A DNA stretch of 46,109 bases. It comes from Halomonas almeriensis. Lineage in GTDB: Bacteria > Pseudomonadota > Gammaproteobacteria > Pseudomonadales > Halomonadaceae. A model generated the notes under the pieces. The model saw only the letters and a list, made by a program, of their open reading frames with translations. It had not been told where the DNA came from and ran no database searches. The position numbers were made by a program, and so were the translations under genes. The stretch's first letter is position 1, and every line of letters starts with the position of its first letter. Shown piece by piece: positions 1 to 8,038 of the stretch. The stretch lies in NCBI RefSeq assembly GCF_030409235.1, contig NZ_JAUFPO010000007.1:1-46109 (forward strand), written 5' to 3'.

Positions 1-266
1 TCTCGATTACCATCCTCCAGTTAGCCGGCTGGGCCTTTCCGTGAACAACCTGGTGGGTTTACACATCTAGGGATCCCCAGAACGCAGTTTACAGGGTTTC
101 CCCGCCCGCCAACCCCGCCGGCGATGGCGGGCTGTGCCTCTGGCAGGTGTGACGTGCCTACCGTTTCAGATGTCTCAACAATGACGTCTGCAGGGCTCGC
201 CGATTGCCCCTGAGGCCAAACTCAATTTGGATGGGCTGGAGTGCCCGCCCTTGAGGACCTCGTGAA
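1..266. other. Left-edge intergenic stretch, no gene seen
   Basis: No reading frame here resembles a protein family I know. Two inverted repeats are visible. One is a 7-bp pair, GCCCGCC at 104-110 with GGCGGGC at 126-132. The other is a weak 5-bp pair, CCAAA at 216-220 with TTTGG at 226-230. Either could be the 3' end structure of the potassium-channel transcript, which runs into this stretch from the right. Neither is followed by a clear T tract, so I do not call a terminator. Confidence 0.4.
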
Positions 267-1319
267 TCATGTCCGGGTGCCATCCAGCGCCCAGTTGAAA
301 TCATTGATGCGTTCATCGGCGATGTAATACAGCACACTCCCCGGCGCGACCTGCATGGACAGCGAGGGATTGATGGCAATCGGGTCGTAGTGACTGGCGG
401 CCACGCCGATCAGTGTCGCGTCGTAGCGTTCCTTGAAGAGGTGAAAGAGCGCCTTGAGTTCGACGCTTTGCTCACCGGCATACTCGATGGAATATTGCGT
501 CATGCCCTTGTCGACACTCAGCAGCTCGTGCTGCACACGACTGGAGCCCGGATCCATGGCCGCCTTGGCGAGCATTTCGGTGGCAACGGAGGGCATCGGC
601 TCGATATTGGGCAGGTGGCGCTTGAGCAAATGCCCCATGTTCTGGTTGTTGAAATAGGTGATGACATGGGCCTCGGAGTTGGCATTGCAGACGAACAGGG
701 CCGCCGAGGAGGTGGCGTCATCGTCCTGACAGTCGATGATGATGCGTGCCGCTCTGTCGACGCCGGCGCGCTTCATGTCGGCTTCGTCGGTGAAGCTTGC
801 CACCCGCACAAAGCCGATCCGGTCGGGGATGGGGTTTTCCATCTCGGTCCGCACGCACAAGGCCAGCGGGCGCTTGTCGGCTTGATAGTCGAGCTCGCGC
901 AGCAGGAGTTTCAACAACTGCAGCGTGTGTTCCTCGTTCCAGCCAATCACCAGGATATGCTGGTCGTAATCCAGAGAATCCAGACCCATCACGCCCTTTC
1001 TCCACAAGAAGGAAATATGGGCCGCCAGGCGGCCAATGAGAATACCGAAGAGCCCCAGCCCCAGGGGAAGGACAAACAGGCTGGTTACCCACTTGCCGGC
1101 CGAGGTGACCGGCGAGAAATCGCCATAGCCGACGGTGGAGGCCGTCACCACGATCCAGTAGAAGAAGTTGCCGGGGGCGACAATATCAGCTTCCCCGCAC
1201 AGCCACATCAGCAGCCAGCTGGCCACCAGGTAGAACATCAGAGCCAGCAGCAGGTTGTACCACTTGAGCTCGATGAAATGGCGAATCAGCAGTTGTTTGA
1301 CTTTGTACAGTATATGCAT
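267..1319 (-). CDS. Two-TM potassium channel with RCK (TrkA-N) domain
   Basis: Predicted inner-membrane K+ channel of 350 aa. The first transmembrane helix lies at about residues 22-42. The pore loop carries the selectivity filter TVGYGD at residues 62-67, and the second helix is at about 77-97. A cytoplasmic Rossmann-like RCK/TrkA-N domain follows, starting with the hydrophobic strand and GWNEEH turn near residue 125, and a further C-terminal regulatory segment completes the protein. This is the MthK-like layout: two helices per subunit, tetrameric in the family, gated by ligand at the RCK ring. The filter sequence makes K+ selectivity secure; the gating ligand cannot be read. It stands alone, transcribed away from the TSUP gene. 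The ATG used has only a weak ribosome-binding sequence. Confidence 0.9.
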   Translation of the reverse strand: MHILYKVKQLLIRHFIELKWYNLLLALMFYLVASWLLMWLCGEADIVAPGNFFYWIVVTASTVGYGDFSPVTSAGKWVTSLFVLPLGLGLFGILIGRLAAHISFLWRKGVMGLDSLDYDQHILVIGWNEEHTLQLLKLLLRELDYQADKRPLALCVRTEMENPIPDRIGFVRVASFTDEADMKRAGVDRAARIIIDCQDDDATSSAALFVCNANSEAHVITYFNNQNMGHLLKRHLPNIEPMPSVATEMLAKAAMDPGSSRVQHELLSVDKGMTQYSIEYAGEQSVELKALFHLFKERYDATLIGVAASHYDPIAINPSLSMQVAPGSVLYYIADERINDFNWALDGTRT

Positions 1320-1605
1320 GCTGAGTCGTTTTCCCGGGCCTTCCGAAGTGGGCGAAGGTGTCAGGGAAAGGGGGAAGTTGGTCGCATTGACCGTGTCCGT
1401 TCATCCGTGACAACTGTCGTGCCAGCGGTTCCATGAGCGGCTTGCGCCGAGGGGCCAGGGTCCGCCAGTGCTGTGTCGGCGGCCGTCCTTTAGCCGCGTC
1501 CGAAGCGCCGGTATATTGGCAAAAAAGGGCGGAGCTGGCAACGCGCATCACGCCCTTGTGTAGCCAAGGGGCGCGGACTGCCCGCCATCATCCAAGGACC
1601 CTGCT

Positions 1606-2352
1606 ATGACCCTGGTCGAGGCGCTGGCGCTGCTGCTGATCGGCAGCCTGGCTGGTTTCATCAATGTACTCTCGGCCGGCGGCTCCATGCTGACCCTGCC
1701 GTTACTGATGTTCATGGAGTTGCCGCCGCAGGTCGCCAACGGCACCAATCGCGTCTCCATCGCGCTGCAGAGCGTCTCGGCGGTCTATCATTTTGTGCGT
1801 GCCGGGGCGCACCATCTCGGCCTCTCGCTGCGCCTCGCGTTACCGGCGGTGGCGGGCTCGCTGGCGGGCGCCTGGCTGGCCCTGCGCACCGGCGATGCGC
1901 TGTTCGAGGCGATTCTCATCGTGGTGATGAGTGGTGCGGCGCTGCTGATGCTGCTGCCCCAAGCGCCGCTCGATACCCGGGCGCTGACCCCGGCGCGACT
2001 GACGCCGGCGGTCTATCTGGCGATGTTCGCCATCGGCCTCTATGGTGGTTTCATTCAGGTGGGAGTAGGGGTCCTGTTTATCGTGGTGCTGTATCGCATG
2101 CTGCGTATTGACCTGGCGCAGGTGAATGTCTTCAAGGTGCTGATCGTGCTGATCTATACCCTGCCGGCGCTGGCGCTTTTCGTGCTCAACGACCAGGTGC
2201 GCTGGGGGTATGGCCTGCTGATGGCGGCGGGCAGCATGACCGGGGCCTGGCTGGCGGTGAAGGTCAATGTCAGCCCGCGTGGCGCCCTGGTGGTCCGTTG
2301 GCTGACCTTGGCGGTGATTGCCGCCATCATCCTGCGGCTTTTGCTCGGGTGA
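1606..2352 (+). CDS. TSUP (TauE/SafE) family permease
   Basis: Integral membrane protein of 248 aa, about eight hydrophobic segments in two related halves, as in the sulfite exporter TauE/SafE (DUF81) family. The N-terminal half holds the typical glycine-rich turn near residue 18 (GFINVLSAGGSM) and an NGTNR motif near residue 46, both common in this family. Members move sulfite, sulfoacetate or other organosulfur anions across the inner membrane, but substrate cannot be told from sequence. The start is supported by AAGGA about 8 nt upstream. It is monocistronic and converges on the DUF416 gene, with a perfect 8-bp stem at the junction. Confidence 0.88.
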   Translation: MTLVEALALLLIGSLAGFINVLSAGGSMLTLPLLMFMELPPQVANGTNRVSIALQSVSAVYHFVRAGAHHLGLSLRLALPAVAGSLAGAWLALRTGDALFEAILIVVMSGAALLMLLPQAPLDTRALTPARLTPAVYLAMFAIGLYGGFIQVGVGVLFIVVLYRMLRIDLAQVNVFKVLIVLIYTLPALALFVLNDQVRWGYGLLMAAGSMTGAWLAVKVNVSPRGALVVRWLTLAVIAAIILRLLLG

Positions 2353-2371
2353 GGCGCTGGCGGAGCGCCTC
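2351..2371. terminator. Stem-loop between convergent genes
   Basis: An 8-bp perfect stem, GAGGCGCT with AGCGCCTC, and a 5-nt loop overlap the stop codon of the TSUP gene and lie 19 nt from the end of the DUF416 gene. No T tract follows on either strand, so intrinsic termination is uncertain. The position between two converging genes is what suggests the role. Confidence 0.4.
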
Positions 2372-2389
2372 GGGTGCCGGCCTGTCGCG

Positions 2390-3007
2390 TCAGCGCGGCG
2401 GGGCCGCGTCACTGGCGTCATCGGCACTCAGGCCCAGGTTGCTGACGCCGTCATTGCGCCCGAGCGTTCGCATTGCCTTGATGGCGTCTTTGTCGAGTCT
2501 GGCCTGGGCGGCTTCGAGCGCGGCGTCCTGGAAGTCGTTTTCCTCGATCATGAGGGGGTGCTCGCGGGCCAGTTGCGCCAGCTTCTCGGCATCCTCCTCG
2601 CCCTCGGTCAGTTCGATGAAGGCGCGGACCCCGCCCCGCGAAGTGCGGCTGACCTCGAGGATCGAGCCGGGGGCATCGCCGCGCAGCGTATCGAGCAGCG
2701 AGGAGAGAGCGACCACGGCCTCCAGGGCGCGTCGTGCGCCAAAGCTGTCGTCCTCGGCGGGAGGCTCCAGCTCGGCCAGCTTTTCGGCCTGGCGCTCGAA
2801 GTCGATGCGCGCCTCCTTGACGCTCAGTTGCTCCCAGACCAGGGCCAGTATCGCGCGCAGGGCCTGGGGGTCGCCGTGACCGCTGGTCTCGGCATAGAGG
2901 GCATAGTTGGGCACCAGGCGCTCGCAGAGCGCGGCCATGAAAGCCTGCTGGCCGCGCGGCGGCAGGGCCTGGAGTCGGTCAAAAAAACCGGAGGGTGACG
3001 AGGACAT
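2390..3007 (-). CDS. YjaG-like DUF416 protein
   Basis: Soluble protein of 205 aa matching the YjaG/DUF416 family in pattern. It has the early block AFMAALCERLVPNYALY, an aromatic-rich VWEQLSVKEA segment near residue 60, the alternating SSLLD and SILEVSRTS segment near 100-120, and a C-terminal NDGVSNLGL that parallels the ESNIG end of E. coli YjaG. The family has no assigned function and is alpha-helical. The start has a good AGGAG 6-7 nt upstream. It lies 24 nt downstream of the alkyltransferase-like gene on the same strand, so the two are probably cotranscribed. Confidence 0.85.
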   Translation of the reverse strand: MSSSPSGFFDRLQALPPRGQQAFMAALCERLVPNYALYAETSGHGDPQALRAILALVWEQLSVKEARIDFERQAEKLAELEPPAEDDSFGARRALEAVVALSSLLDTLRGDAPGSILEVSRTSRGGVRAFIELTEGEEDAEKLAQLAREHPLMIEENDFQDAALEAAQARLDKDAIKAMRTLGRNDGVSNLGLSADDASDAAPPR

Positions 3008-3031
3008 GCAATCTCCTGTGTGACATCTTGC

Positions 3032-3325
3032 TCAGGGCCAGAGGCGTTCCGGGGCAACCCGGCCGCGCTGGTCGAAGGCTACGCCTTCCTCGATCAGGCG
3101 GCGGCCTTGTTCGTCGGCGCCGGGGTGGTCAGCCAGCCGGCGTGACGCGGTGATGACGCGGAACCAGGGCAGGCCGTGACCGGCGGGCAGCTCGCGCAGT
3201 GCCCTGGCGACTAGGCGCGGAGTGGCACCCTCGTTCATGGCGGCGATCCGCCCGTAGGTGGTCACCCGGCCGTGAGGAATCTCGGCCAGAATGGTCAGAA
3301 TCTGTTCCTTGAGGGCAGGCTTCAT
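3032..3325 (-). CDS. Alkyltransferase-like protein (ATL)
   Basis: A 97-aa protein homologous to the DNA-binding domain of O6-alkylguanine-DNA alkyltransferase. Where active transferases have PCHRV, this one has PWFRVI at residues 53-58. The reactive cysteine is therefore replaced by tryptophan, the hallmark of ATL proteins (Atl1, YbaZ, Vibrio ATL). These bind and flip O6-alkylguanine and hand the lesion to nucleotide excision repair rather than repairing it themselves. The helix-turn-helix region with VTTYGRIA (residues 21-28) and a conserved ARALRELP helix are present. The ATG was chosen because it gives the normal ATL length; the frame stays open upstream but shows no homology. The divergent neighbour starts 48 nt away. 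Confidence 0.88.
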   Translation of the reverse strand: MKPALKEQILTILAEIPHGRVTTYGRIAAMNEGATPRLVARALRELPAGHGLPWFRVITASRRLADHPGADEQGRRLIEEGVAFDQRGRVAPERLWP

Positions 3326-3373
3326 GTACCCTTTCGCTCCAATCCGTCCTTCATGCCATCCGCGAGGTCTGAC

Positions 3374-4060
3374 ATGCATTTTCATCTGCTGCAGCACAGC
3401 CCGCACCAGGGGCCTGCTCGAATCGCCGACTGGCTGGATAGCATGGGGCATAGTCATACCGTTTTCCATCTGCATGACGGCGAATTGACCCCGAAGCTCA
3501 AGGATGCCGACGGGCTCATCGTGCTGGATGGGCCGGAGGAGCGGCAAGTCGACCCCGCAGCGCCCTGGCCGCGCCCCGAGAACAAGCTGATCGATCGGGC
3601 GCTGGACGGCCGCAAACCCCTGCTGGGGGTGGGCTACGGCGCTCGACGCATTGCCGAGGCACTGGGCGCCGTGGTGTCCGGCGGCACCCATGCCGAGCGT
3701 GGCTGGCACCGGGTGCATTTGGCGCCGCAAAGCCCCTTCGATCTGCCCGAGGTCTTCGAGGCGTTCATGTGGCATCGCGATATCTTTGCGTTGCCCGAGG
3801 AAGCCCTGCCGCTGGGGGGCAGTGAGGCCAGCCCCATGCAGGGCTTCAGCTGGGATGCCCACCGGGTGATCGGTCTGCTCTGTCACCTCGAGGCCACTCC
3901 GGCGAGTGTTGAGTCCATGCTGGCGCATCGGCCCGCGCTGGATAGCGGCCCCTATGTGCAGTCGCGCCCGGCCATGCTCGACGACGCGCGACGTTTCGAT
4001 CGCCAGGCGCCGTTGCTGGATCGCCTGCTTTCCCAGTGGCTGGCCAGCGTGCCGCGCTGA
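3374..4060 (+). CDS. Class I glutamine-amidotransferase-like protein lacking the catalytic Cys
   Basis: A 228-aa protein with the fold signature of class I glutamine amidotransferases. It has an N-terminal HLLQHSPHQG start, a DGLIVLDGP strand, the WHRDIFALPE segment (family WHxDxFxLP) at 133-142, and a C-terminal HLEATP at 171-176 that supplies the His and Glu of the triad. The nucleophile elbow, normally G-I-C-x-G, reads GVGYG at residues 85-89. Residue 87 is glycine (codon GGC), where cysteine (TGC) is expected, so glutaminase activity is predicted to be lost. The product may bind a ligand or partner instead. An in-frame start further upstream exists but falls within the promoter region of the divergent ATL gene. 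It converges on selU with an 18-nt gap. Confidence 0.8.
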   Translation: MHFHLLQHSPHQGPARIADWLDSMGHSHTVFHLHDGELTPKLKDADGLIVLDGPEERQVDPAAPWPRPENKLIDRALDGRKPLLGVGYGARRIAEALGAVVSGGTHAERGWHRVHLAPQSPFDLPEVFEAFMWHRDIFALPEEALPLGGSEASPMQGFSWDAHRVIGLLCHLEATPASVESMLAHRPALDSGPYVQSRPAMLDDARRFDRQAPLLDRLLSQWLASVPR

Positions 4061-4078
4061 GCGACGCCTTGCTCCGGG

Positions 4079-5179
4079 TCAGGCCGTGGCGCTCTGGCGA
4101 GCCGCCCAGTCCTGCGCGGCGGCCAGGCAGCTTTCCCAGTCGCCGACGTGTAGGAAGTGCTGGTCGTGGTGCTTCTCCAGCTGATAGCGGTACATCGGAT
4201 CGTAGTACTCGGTCAGCAGGGGCGCTAGCCAGGCTTCGTGGGCTCTGGGGTTGCCGCGCTCGTGCTCGCGGAAGGCGAGTTCCTGCAGGCGCTGCAGGCG
4301 AGCCAGCCGGGCGCTGCCGAGCCGCTTGCGCAGGCGCAGAAGAGCACTGGACAACTGCTTGCGCATCAGGCGCCAGCCCAGCCAGTCGCCGAACTGCCCC
4401 TGATAGACCGCCCACAGATCCTCGATATAATCCTTGTGAATTTGCTCCAGCCGCCAGTCCAGCGGCATCTCCACGCGGAGGCGGGGTGCCTGCTGCATGC
4501 CTCGCCAGAAGGTCAACGGGATGTTGGCGACGCCGATCTGGCGGGACTCGTCCTCCAGGACCAGCGGCCCGGGTAGCCCCAGTAGGCGCCGCCCCATGTC
4601 GTGCTCGAAGTCGATCTGTGACGGCGCCTCCAGAGGATGTCGGCCAAAGGCCGAGCCCTTGTGGCGGGCGCAGGCCTCGAGATCCAGCCCGCACTCGAGG
4701 GCCTTAATCAGGCTGGTCTTGGCACAGCCGGTGAGGCCGCCGACCACCAGCTGGGGCTGCTCGGCGGCGGCATCGATGCGCGCACACAAGGCCTGGCGCA
4801 TGGCCTTCCAGCCCCCCTGGATGCGCGGCCGTGGCATGCCCGCCTCGGCCAGCCATTGCTGGGCAATCCGTGAGCGAAGCCCGCCGCGAAAGCAGTAGAT
4901 GATGGCGTCCGGGTGGCGTTCCACCAGTGCCTGCCAGGCGGCGATCCGCTCGCGGCGCACATCGCCCGCCACCAGTCGCTCGCCCAGCGCGATGGCCGCC
5001 TGCTGACCGGCCTGCTTGTACTCGATGCCGACTCGATGACGTTCCTCATCGTTCATCAGCGGCAGGTTGACGGCTCCCGGCAGGGCGCCCTGGCGGAACT
5101 CCACCGGCGCGCGCACATCGACCAGCACCTTGCCTGCCTGCAGTAACGCCAGATCGGGCTCGATCAGCTCGGGGTTCAT
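4079..5179 (-). CDS. selU (mnmH): tRNA 2-selenouridine synthase
   Basis: SelU/MnmH converts 5-methylaminomethyl-2-thiouridine to its 2-selenouridine form at the tRNA wobble position, via a geranylated intermediate, using selenophosphate. The 366-aa protein has an N-terminal rhodanese domain (residues about 5-125) with the catalytic loop YCFRGGLRS, where Cys96 matches E. coli Cys97. A C-terminal P-loop domain carries GGLTGCAKT at 147-155. The P-loop has Ala where Gly usually precedes the Lys. The start ATG overlaps the selD stop as ATGA, which fixes it and indicates translational coupling with the enzyme that makes its selenium donor. A longer in-frame extension runs into selD and is discarded. 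Confidence 0.95.
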   Translation of the reverse strand: MNPELIEPDLALLQAGKVLVDVRAPVEFRQGALPGAVNLPLMNDEERHRVGIEYKQAGQQAAIALGERLVAGDVRRERIAAWQALVERHPDAIIYCFRGGLRSRIAQQWLAEAGMPRPRIQGGWKAMRQALCARIDAAAEQPQLVVGGLTGCAKTSLIKALECGLDLEACARHKGSAFGRHPLEAPSQIDFEHDMGRRLLGLPGPLVLEDESRQIGVANIPLTFWRGMQQAPRLRVEMPLDWRLEQIHKDYIEDLWAVYQGQFGDWLGWRLMRKQLSSALLRLRKRLGSARLARLQRLQELAFREHERGNPRAHEAWLAPLLTEYYDPMYRYQLEKHHDQHFLHVGDWESCLAAAQDWAARQSATA

Positions 5180-6213
5180 CCCCGCACCTCGATACGCGCC
5201 TCGCCACGGGCCGTGACGACTTCCCCGAAGGATTCGAGCGCGAGGCCATATTCCCGCCCGAGGCGTTCGATATCGTCCTCCCAGGACGGGTGTACCGAGA
5301 GCAGCAGCCCGCCGGAGGTCTGGGGGTCGCACAACCACTGCCAGTGCGCCTCGTCCATGGCTGGCAGGGCCTTGCCGAGGGCCTCGCGGTTGCGTCCCGA
5401 GCCGCCGGGCACCGCACCCTGGCGCCGATAGGCCTCGGCCTCGGCCAGGCGCGGCAGTCGGCGGAAGTCGATGCGTGCCGCCACGCCGCTGGCCTCGCAC
5501 ATCTCGGCCAGGTGGCCGGCCAGGCCGAAGCCGGTGACGTCGGTCATGGCATGCACGCCCTGGATGCGTGCCAACGCCATGCCGATGCGGTTGGTCTCGA
5601 GCATGGTGCGGCGGGCCAGACCCTGATGACCGGGCTCCAGGCGGCCCTGCTTCTCCGCCGTGGTCAGCATGCCCACGCCGAGCGGCTTGGTCAGATAGAG
5701 CAGGTCACCGGGCCTGGCCCCCTTGTTGAGCTTGAGGTGCTCGAGGTCGACCAGGCCGTTGACCGCCAGGCCGAAGATCGGCTCCGGAGCATCGATGGAG
5801 TGCCCGCCGGCCAGTGCCAGCCCCAGTTCTCGGCACACGGCCTGGGCGCCGCCAACCACGTCCCCGGCGATCTCCGCGCCGAGCTTGTCCAGCGGCCAGC
5901 CCAGGATACCCAGCGCCATGACCGGCGAGCCGCCCATGGCGAAGACATCACTGATGGCATTGGTGGCAGCGATGCGGCCGAAATCGAAGGGGTCGTCGAC
6001 AATCGGCATGAAAAAATCGGTGGTGGCAATCATGCCGCGGCCGTCTCCCAGGTCATAGACCGCTGCATCCTCGCGCCCTTGGTTGCCGACGATCAGTTGC
6101 GAGCTCGAGGTGCCGGGACCGGCCCTGGACAGGATGCTGTCCAGTACGTCGGGGGCGATCTTGCAGCCGCAGCCGGCGCCGTGACTGTATTGGGTCAAGC
6201 GGATCGCACTCAT
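5176..6213 (-). CDS. selD: Selenide, water dikinase (selenophosphate synthetase)
   Basis: SelD makes selenophosphate from selenide and ATP, releasing AMP and phosphate. The 345-aa protein parallels E. coli SelD from end to end. Its N-terminal glycine-rich loop HGAGCGCK holds Cys15 and Lys18, equivalent to the catalytic Cys17 and Lys20 of E. coli. It also has DDAAVYDLG-like and TTDFFMPIVDDPFDFG segments for nucleotide and Mg2+, the GGHSID loop, and DVTGFGLAGHL. The active-site residue is Cys, not selenocysteine. AAGGAG lies 8 nt before the ATG. It is upstream of and overlapped with selU, and 53 nt downstream of yciH. No selA or selB is in the window, so the visible role is tRNA selenation. Confidence 0.97.
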   Translation of the reverse strand: MSAIRLTQYSHGAGCGCKIAPDVLDSILSRAGPGTSSSQLIVGNQGREDAAVYDLGDGRGMIATTDFFMPIVDDPFDFGRIAATNAISDVFAMGGSPVMALGILGWPLDKLGAEIAGDVVGGAQAVCRELGLALAGGHSIDAPEPIFGLAVNGLVDLEHLKLNKGARPGDLLYLTKPLGVGMLTTAEKQGRLEPGHQGLARRTMLETNRIGMALARIQGVHAMTDVTGFGLAGHLAEMCEASGVAARIDFRRLPRLAEAEAYRRQGAVPGGSGRNREALGKALPAMDEAHWQWLCDPQTSGGLLLSVHPSWEDDIERLGREYGLALESFGEVVTARGEARIEVRG

Positions 6214-6266
6214 TGGGGTCTCCTTGGCAGATGGGCCTGATGTATCGCACGTGTAAGCCCGGGGGA

Positions 6267-6641
6267 TCAGCCGCCGGCGCGCTTGACCTTGAAACCGCGC
6301 TTCTCGAGCTCTTCCTGCAGGGCATCGCGCTGATCCCCCTGGATCTCGATTACGCCCTCCTTTAGGGCGCCGCCGGTGCCACAGCGCTTCTTGAGGGCCT
6401 TGGCCAGGGTCCTGAGCTCCTCGGTCTTGAGCGGCACCCCTTCCACCAGGGTCACGCCCTTGCCCTTGCGGCCCTTGGTTTCACGCCGCAGGCGCACGAT
6501 GCCATCCAGCGCCGACAAGCGCTCATCCTCGGCGGCGTCGGCACAGCGGCACTCCTCCACCGGCTGCCGACAGTCCGGACAGGTATCGCCGTGCTCAGTC
6601 GAGTACACCAGCCCGCTCAGTTGGTCGCGCAGAGATGCCAT
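6267..6641 (-). CDS. yciH: YciH/SUI1-type translation factor
   Basis: A 124-aa bacterial homologue of eIF1 (SUI1). The SUI1 domain covers about residues 45-124, with GRKGKGVTLVEGV, the LKKRCGTGGALKEG loop and the terminal IEIQGD...KVKRAGG. The archaeal and eukaryotic family checks start-codon selection; E. coli YciH influences initiation on unusual mRNAs. The N-terminal part carries four cysteines (CPDC and CRC, residues 21-33), a small zinc-ribbon-like cluster that E. coli YciH lacks but that I believe occurs in other gammaproteobacterial homologues. It runs toward selD on the same strand with a 53-nt gap and may share its transcript. Confidence 0.93.
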   Translation of the reverse strand: MASLRDQLSGLVYSTEHGDTCPDCRQPVEECRCADAAEDERLSALDGIVRLRRETKGRKGKGVTLVEGVPLKTEELRTLAKALKKRCGTGGALKEGVIEIQGDQRDALQEELEKRGFKVKRAGG

Positions 6642-6712
6642 CTCGGGCTCCTCATCTCGTCATGGCTTTGTTGACCATGGTAACGCGTCAGGCGACGCTA
6701 AGGCATGTCAGG

Positions 6713-6750
6713 TTATCCACAGCCGGATGGCTTTCATGCCCTGTGGATGA
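6713..6750. repeat. Inverted pair of DnaA-box-like 9-mers
   Basis: Between yciH and the exchanger gene, a perfect DnaA box consensus TTATCCACA (6713-6721) faces TGTGGATGA (6742-6750), which is TCATCCACA on the other strand, one mismatch from consensus. The shared core forms an 8-bp perfect inverted repeat, ATCCACAG at 6715-6722 with CTGTGGAT at 6741-6748, spacer 18 bp. No AT-rich unwinding region or origin gene is nearby, so this is not presented as an origin. The same symmetry would fold as an RNA hairpin. Confidence 0.45.
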
Positions 6751-6816
6751 TGCCGCGAGCAGCGGCCTCCGCGCTCATGGCGTGCCACGGCGCGGCAAGT
6801 CGAGCTCGCCCGGTGT

Positions 6817-7848
6817 CTAGCCGGAGGTGAAGACCAGCGACAGGGCCCCCACCAGGTAACACAGCGCGATGCCCAGACTCTCGAACCCGATGCGCCCCGG
6901 GCCTTCGCGCTCGCGGTGGATCATGCCGACCATCAGAATGGCGGTCATCAGCAGCGAAAGGGCGACCCACAGCGCCACTGGGTCGGCGATGGCGTGATAG
7001 ATCGAGCCACCGCGATAGGCCACATCCGAGGCGGCAACGAAAAGCGTGTCGAAGGCATTGCCGCCGATGATGCCGGCCACGGCCAGGGTCAGGGCGCCAC
7101 GTCGCACCGCGGCCACCGAGGTGACCAGCTCGGGCAGTGACGTCACCACAGCGGTCATCAGAGCGCCGACCACGGATTGGCCAAGGCCGGTCGCCGAGGC
7201 GATCACGGAGGCGGCACGCTCGAGCAGAAAGCCACTGACGGCGAGCGCCAGGGCCAGGCCGATAAAGCTCAGCCACAGGTTCAGGGCCGAGCGGGTCATG
7301 GCCTGTTCATCCGGGGTTTCGGGCTGTGTTTCCCGGGTGTTGGCTGGCCGCCACATCGGTCGGTCCTTGGTCCGGTCCGCCAGGCGCAGGCCGTACAGAT
7401 AGGCAATCAGCAGTAATGGCGTGATCGGATGAACCTGCCACAGGGTCCACTCTGGGGCGAAGCGCCCTACCAGCACCAGCGACAGCAGGCACAGCAGCAG
7501 CCCACCCTGCATGAGGTTGCCGATGGAGGCCGCCGCATGTTCCAGGTTGGCGCGCCGGTGAACCAGGTCGGCGATGGTCAGGAAGAGGGTCTGCACGGCG
7601 ATGCCGCCCAGCGCATTGCTCATGGCCAGGGTGGGCTTGTCGTCGAGGGCCGCGGACACCGACAGCACCAGTCCCGAGAGAGAGGTGGCCATGCCCAGCA
7701 AGACGGCGCCGGCAATGGCTTCGCCGAGTCCGGTTCGGTCGGCGAGATCATCGACGATTCGCGTTAGCTTGGTGCCGGCCACGCCGATCACCAGGGTGCA
7801 GCCCAAGAAGAGAGTAATGGCGGTGCCCAGGGGAAGGTTGGTCAACAC
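6817..7848 (-). CDS. Sodium/calcium exchanger (CaCA) family membrane protein
   Basis: A 343-aa membrane protein with two homologous halves joined by a hydrophilic loop at about residues 150-190. Each half has an alpha-repeat with acidic and Ser/Asn residues: GEAIAGAVLLGMATSLSG in the first, GALMTAVVTSLPELVTS followed by GGNAFDTLF in the second. This matches the cation/Ca2+ exchanger superfamily, whose members swap Na+, H+ or K+ for Ca2+. The ion pair is not deducible. I use the GTG at 7848 because GGAGGGG sits 8 nt upstream. A TTG 14 codons earlier is in frame but has no ribosome-binding sequence. It is transcribed divergently from the DUF4235 gene. Confidence 0.85.
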   Translation of the reverse strand: MLTNLPLGTAITLFLGCTLVIGVAGTKLTRIVDDLADRTGLGEAIAGAVLLGMATSLSGLVLSVSAALDDKPTLAMSNALGGIAVQTLFLTIADLVHRRANLEHAAASIGNLMQGGLLLCLLSLVLVGRFAPEWTLWQVHPITPLLLIAYLYGLRLADRTKDRPMWRPANTRETQPETPDEQAMTRSALNLWLSFIGLALALAVSGFLLERAASVIASATGLGQSVVGALMTAVVTSLPELVTSVAAVRRGALTLAVAGIIGGNAFDTLFVAASDVAYRGGSIYHAIADPVALWVALSLLMTAILMVGMIHREREGPGRIGFESLGIALCYLVGALSLVFTSG

Positions 7849-8038
7849 GAACGCAGCCCCTCCAGCGTCAGACAAGGGGGAAGGGGGCAAGCGTGGAATC
7901 TGGCCCGGTCACAGGCGGGTTCGGGCATTTGGGCTCCTGCTGGGCATTGCTGGACGATCAGGTTCTCGCCCTGCCATGATGCGGACATGGGCGACATTGG
8001 CTCGCCAGTTCACAGTGTTCAGCGGAGGTCGTCAAGTC

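Noticed and set aside
1320..1605. Hidden gene between the potassium channel and the TSUP gene
   Set aside because: The open frames in this 286-nt gap have no family resemblance and no ribosome-binding sites; it most likely holds the two divergent promoters.
3032..3325. Active O6-methylguanine-DNA methyltransferase
   Set aside because: The reactive Cys of PCHRV is Trp here (PWFRVI) and the protein is only the DNA-binding domain length, so it is an ATL protein. I recall the same PWFRV in a Vibrio ATL, so it is not an anomaly.
5176..6213. Selenocysteine-containing SelD
   Set aside because: The active-site codon reads Cys, not in-frame TGA.
6713..6750. Replication origin
   Set aside because: Only two DnaA-like boxes, no AT-rich unwinding region and no dnaA, dnaN, gidA or parAB nearby.
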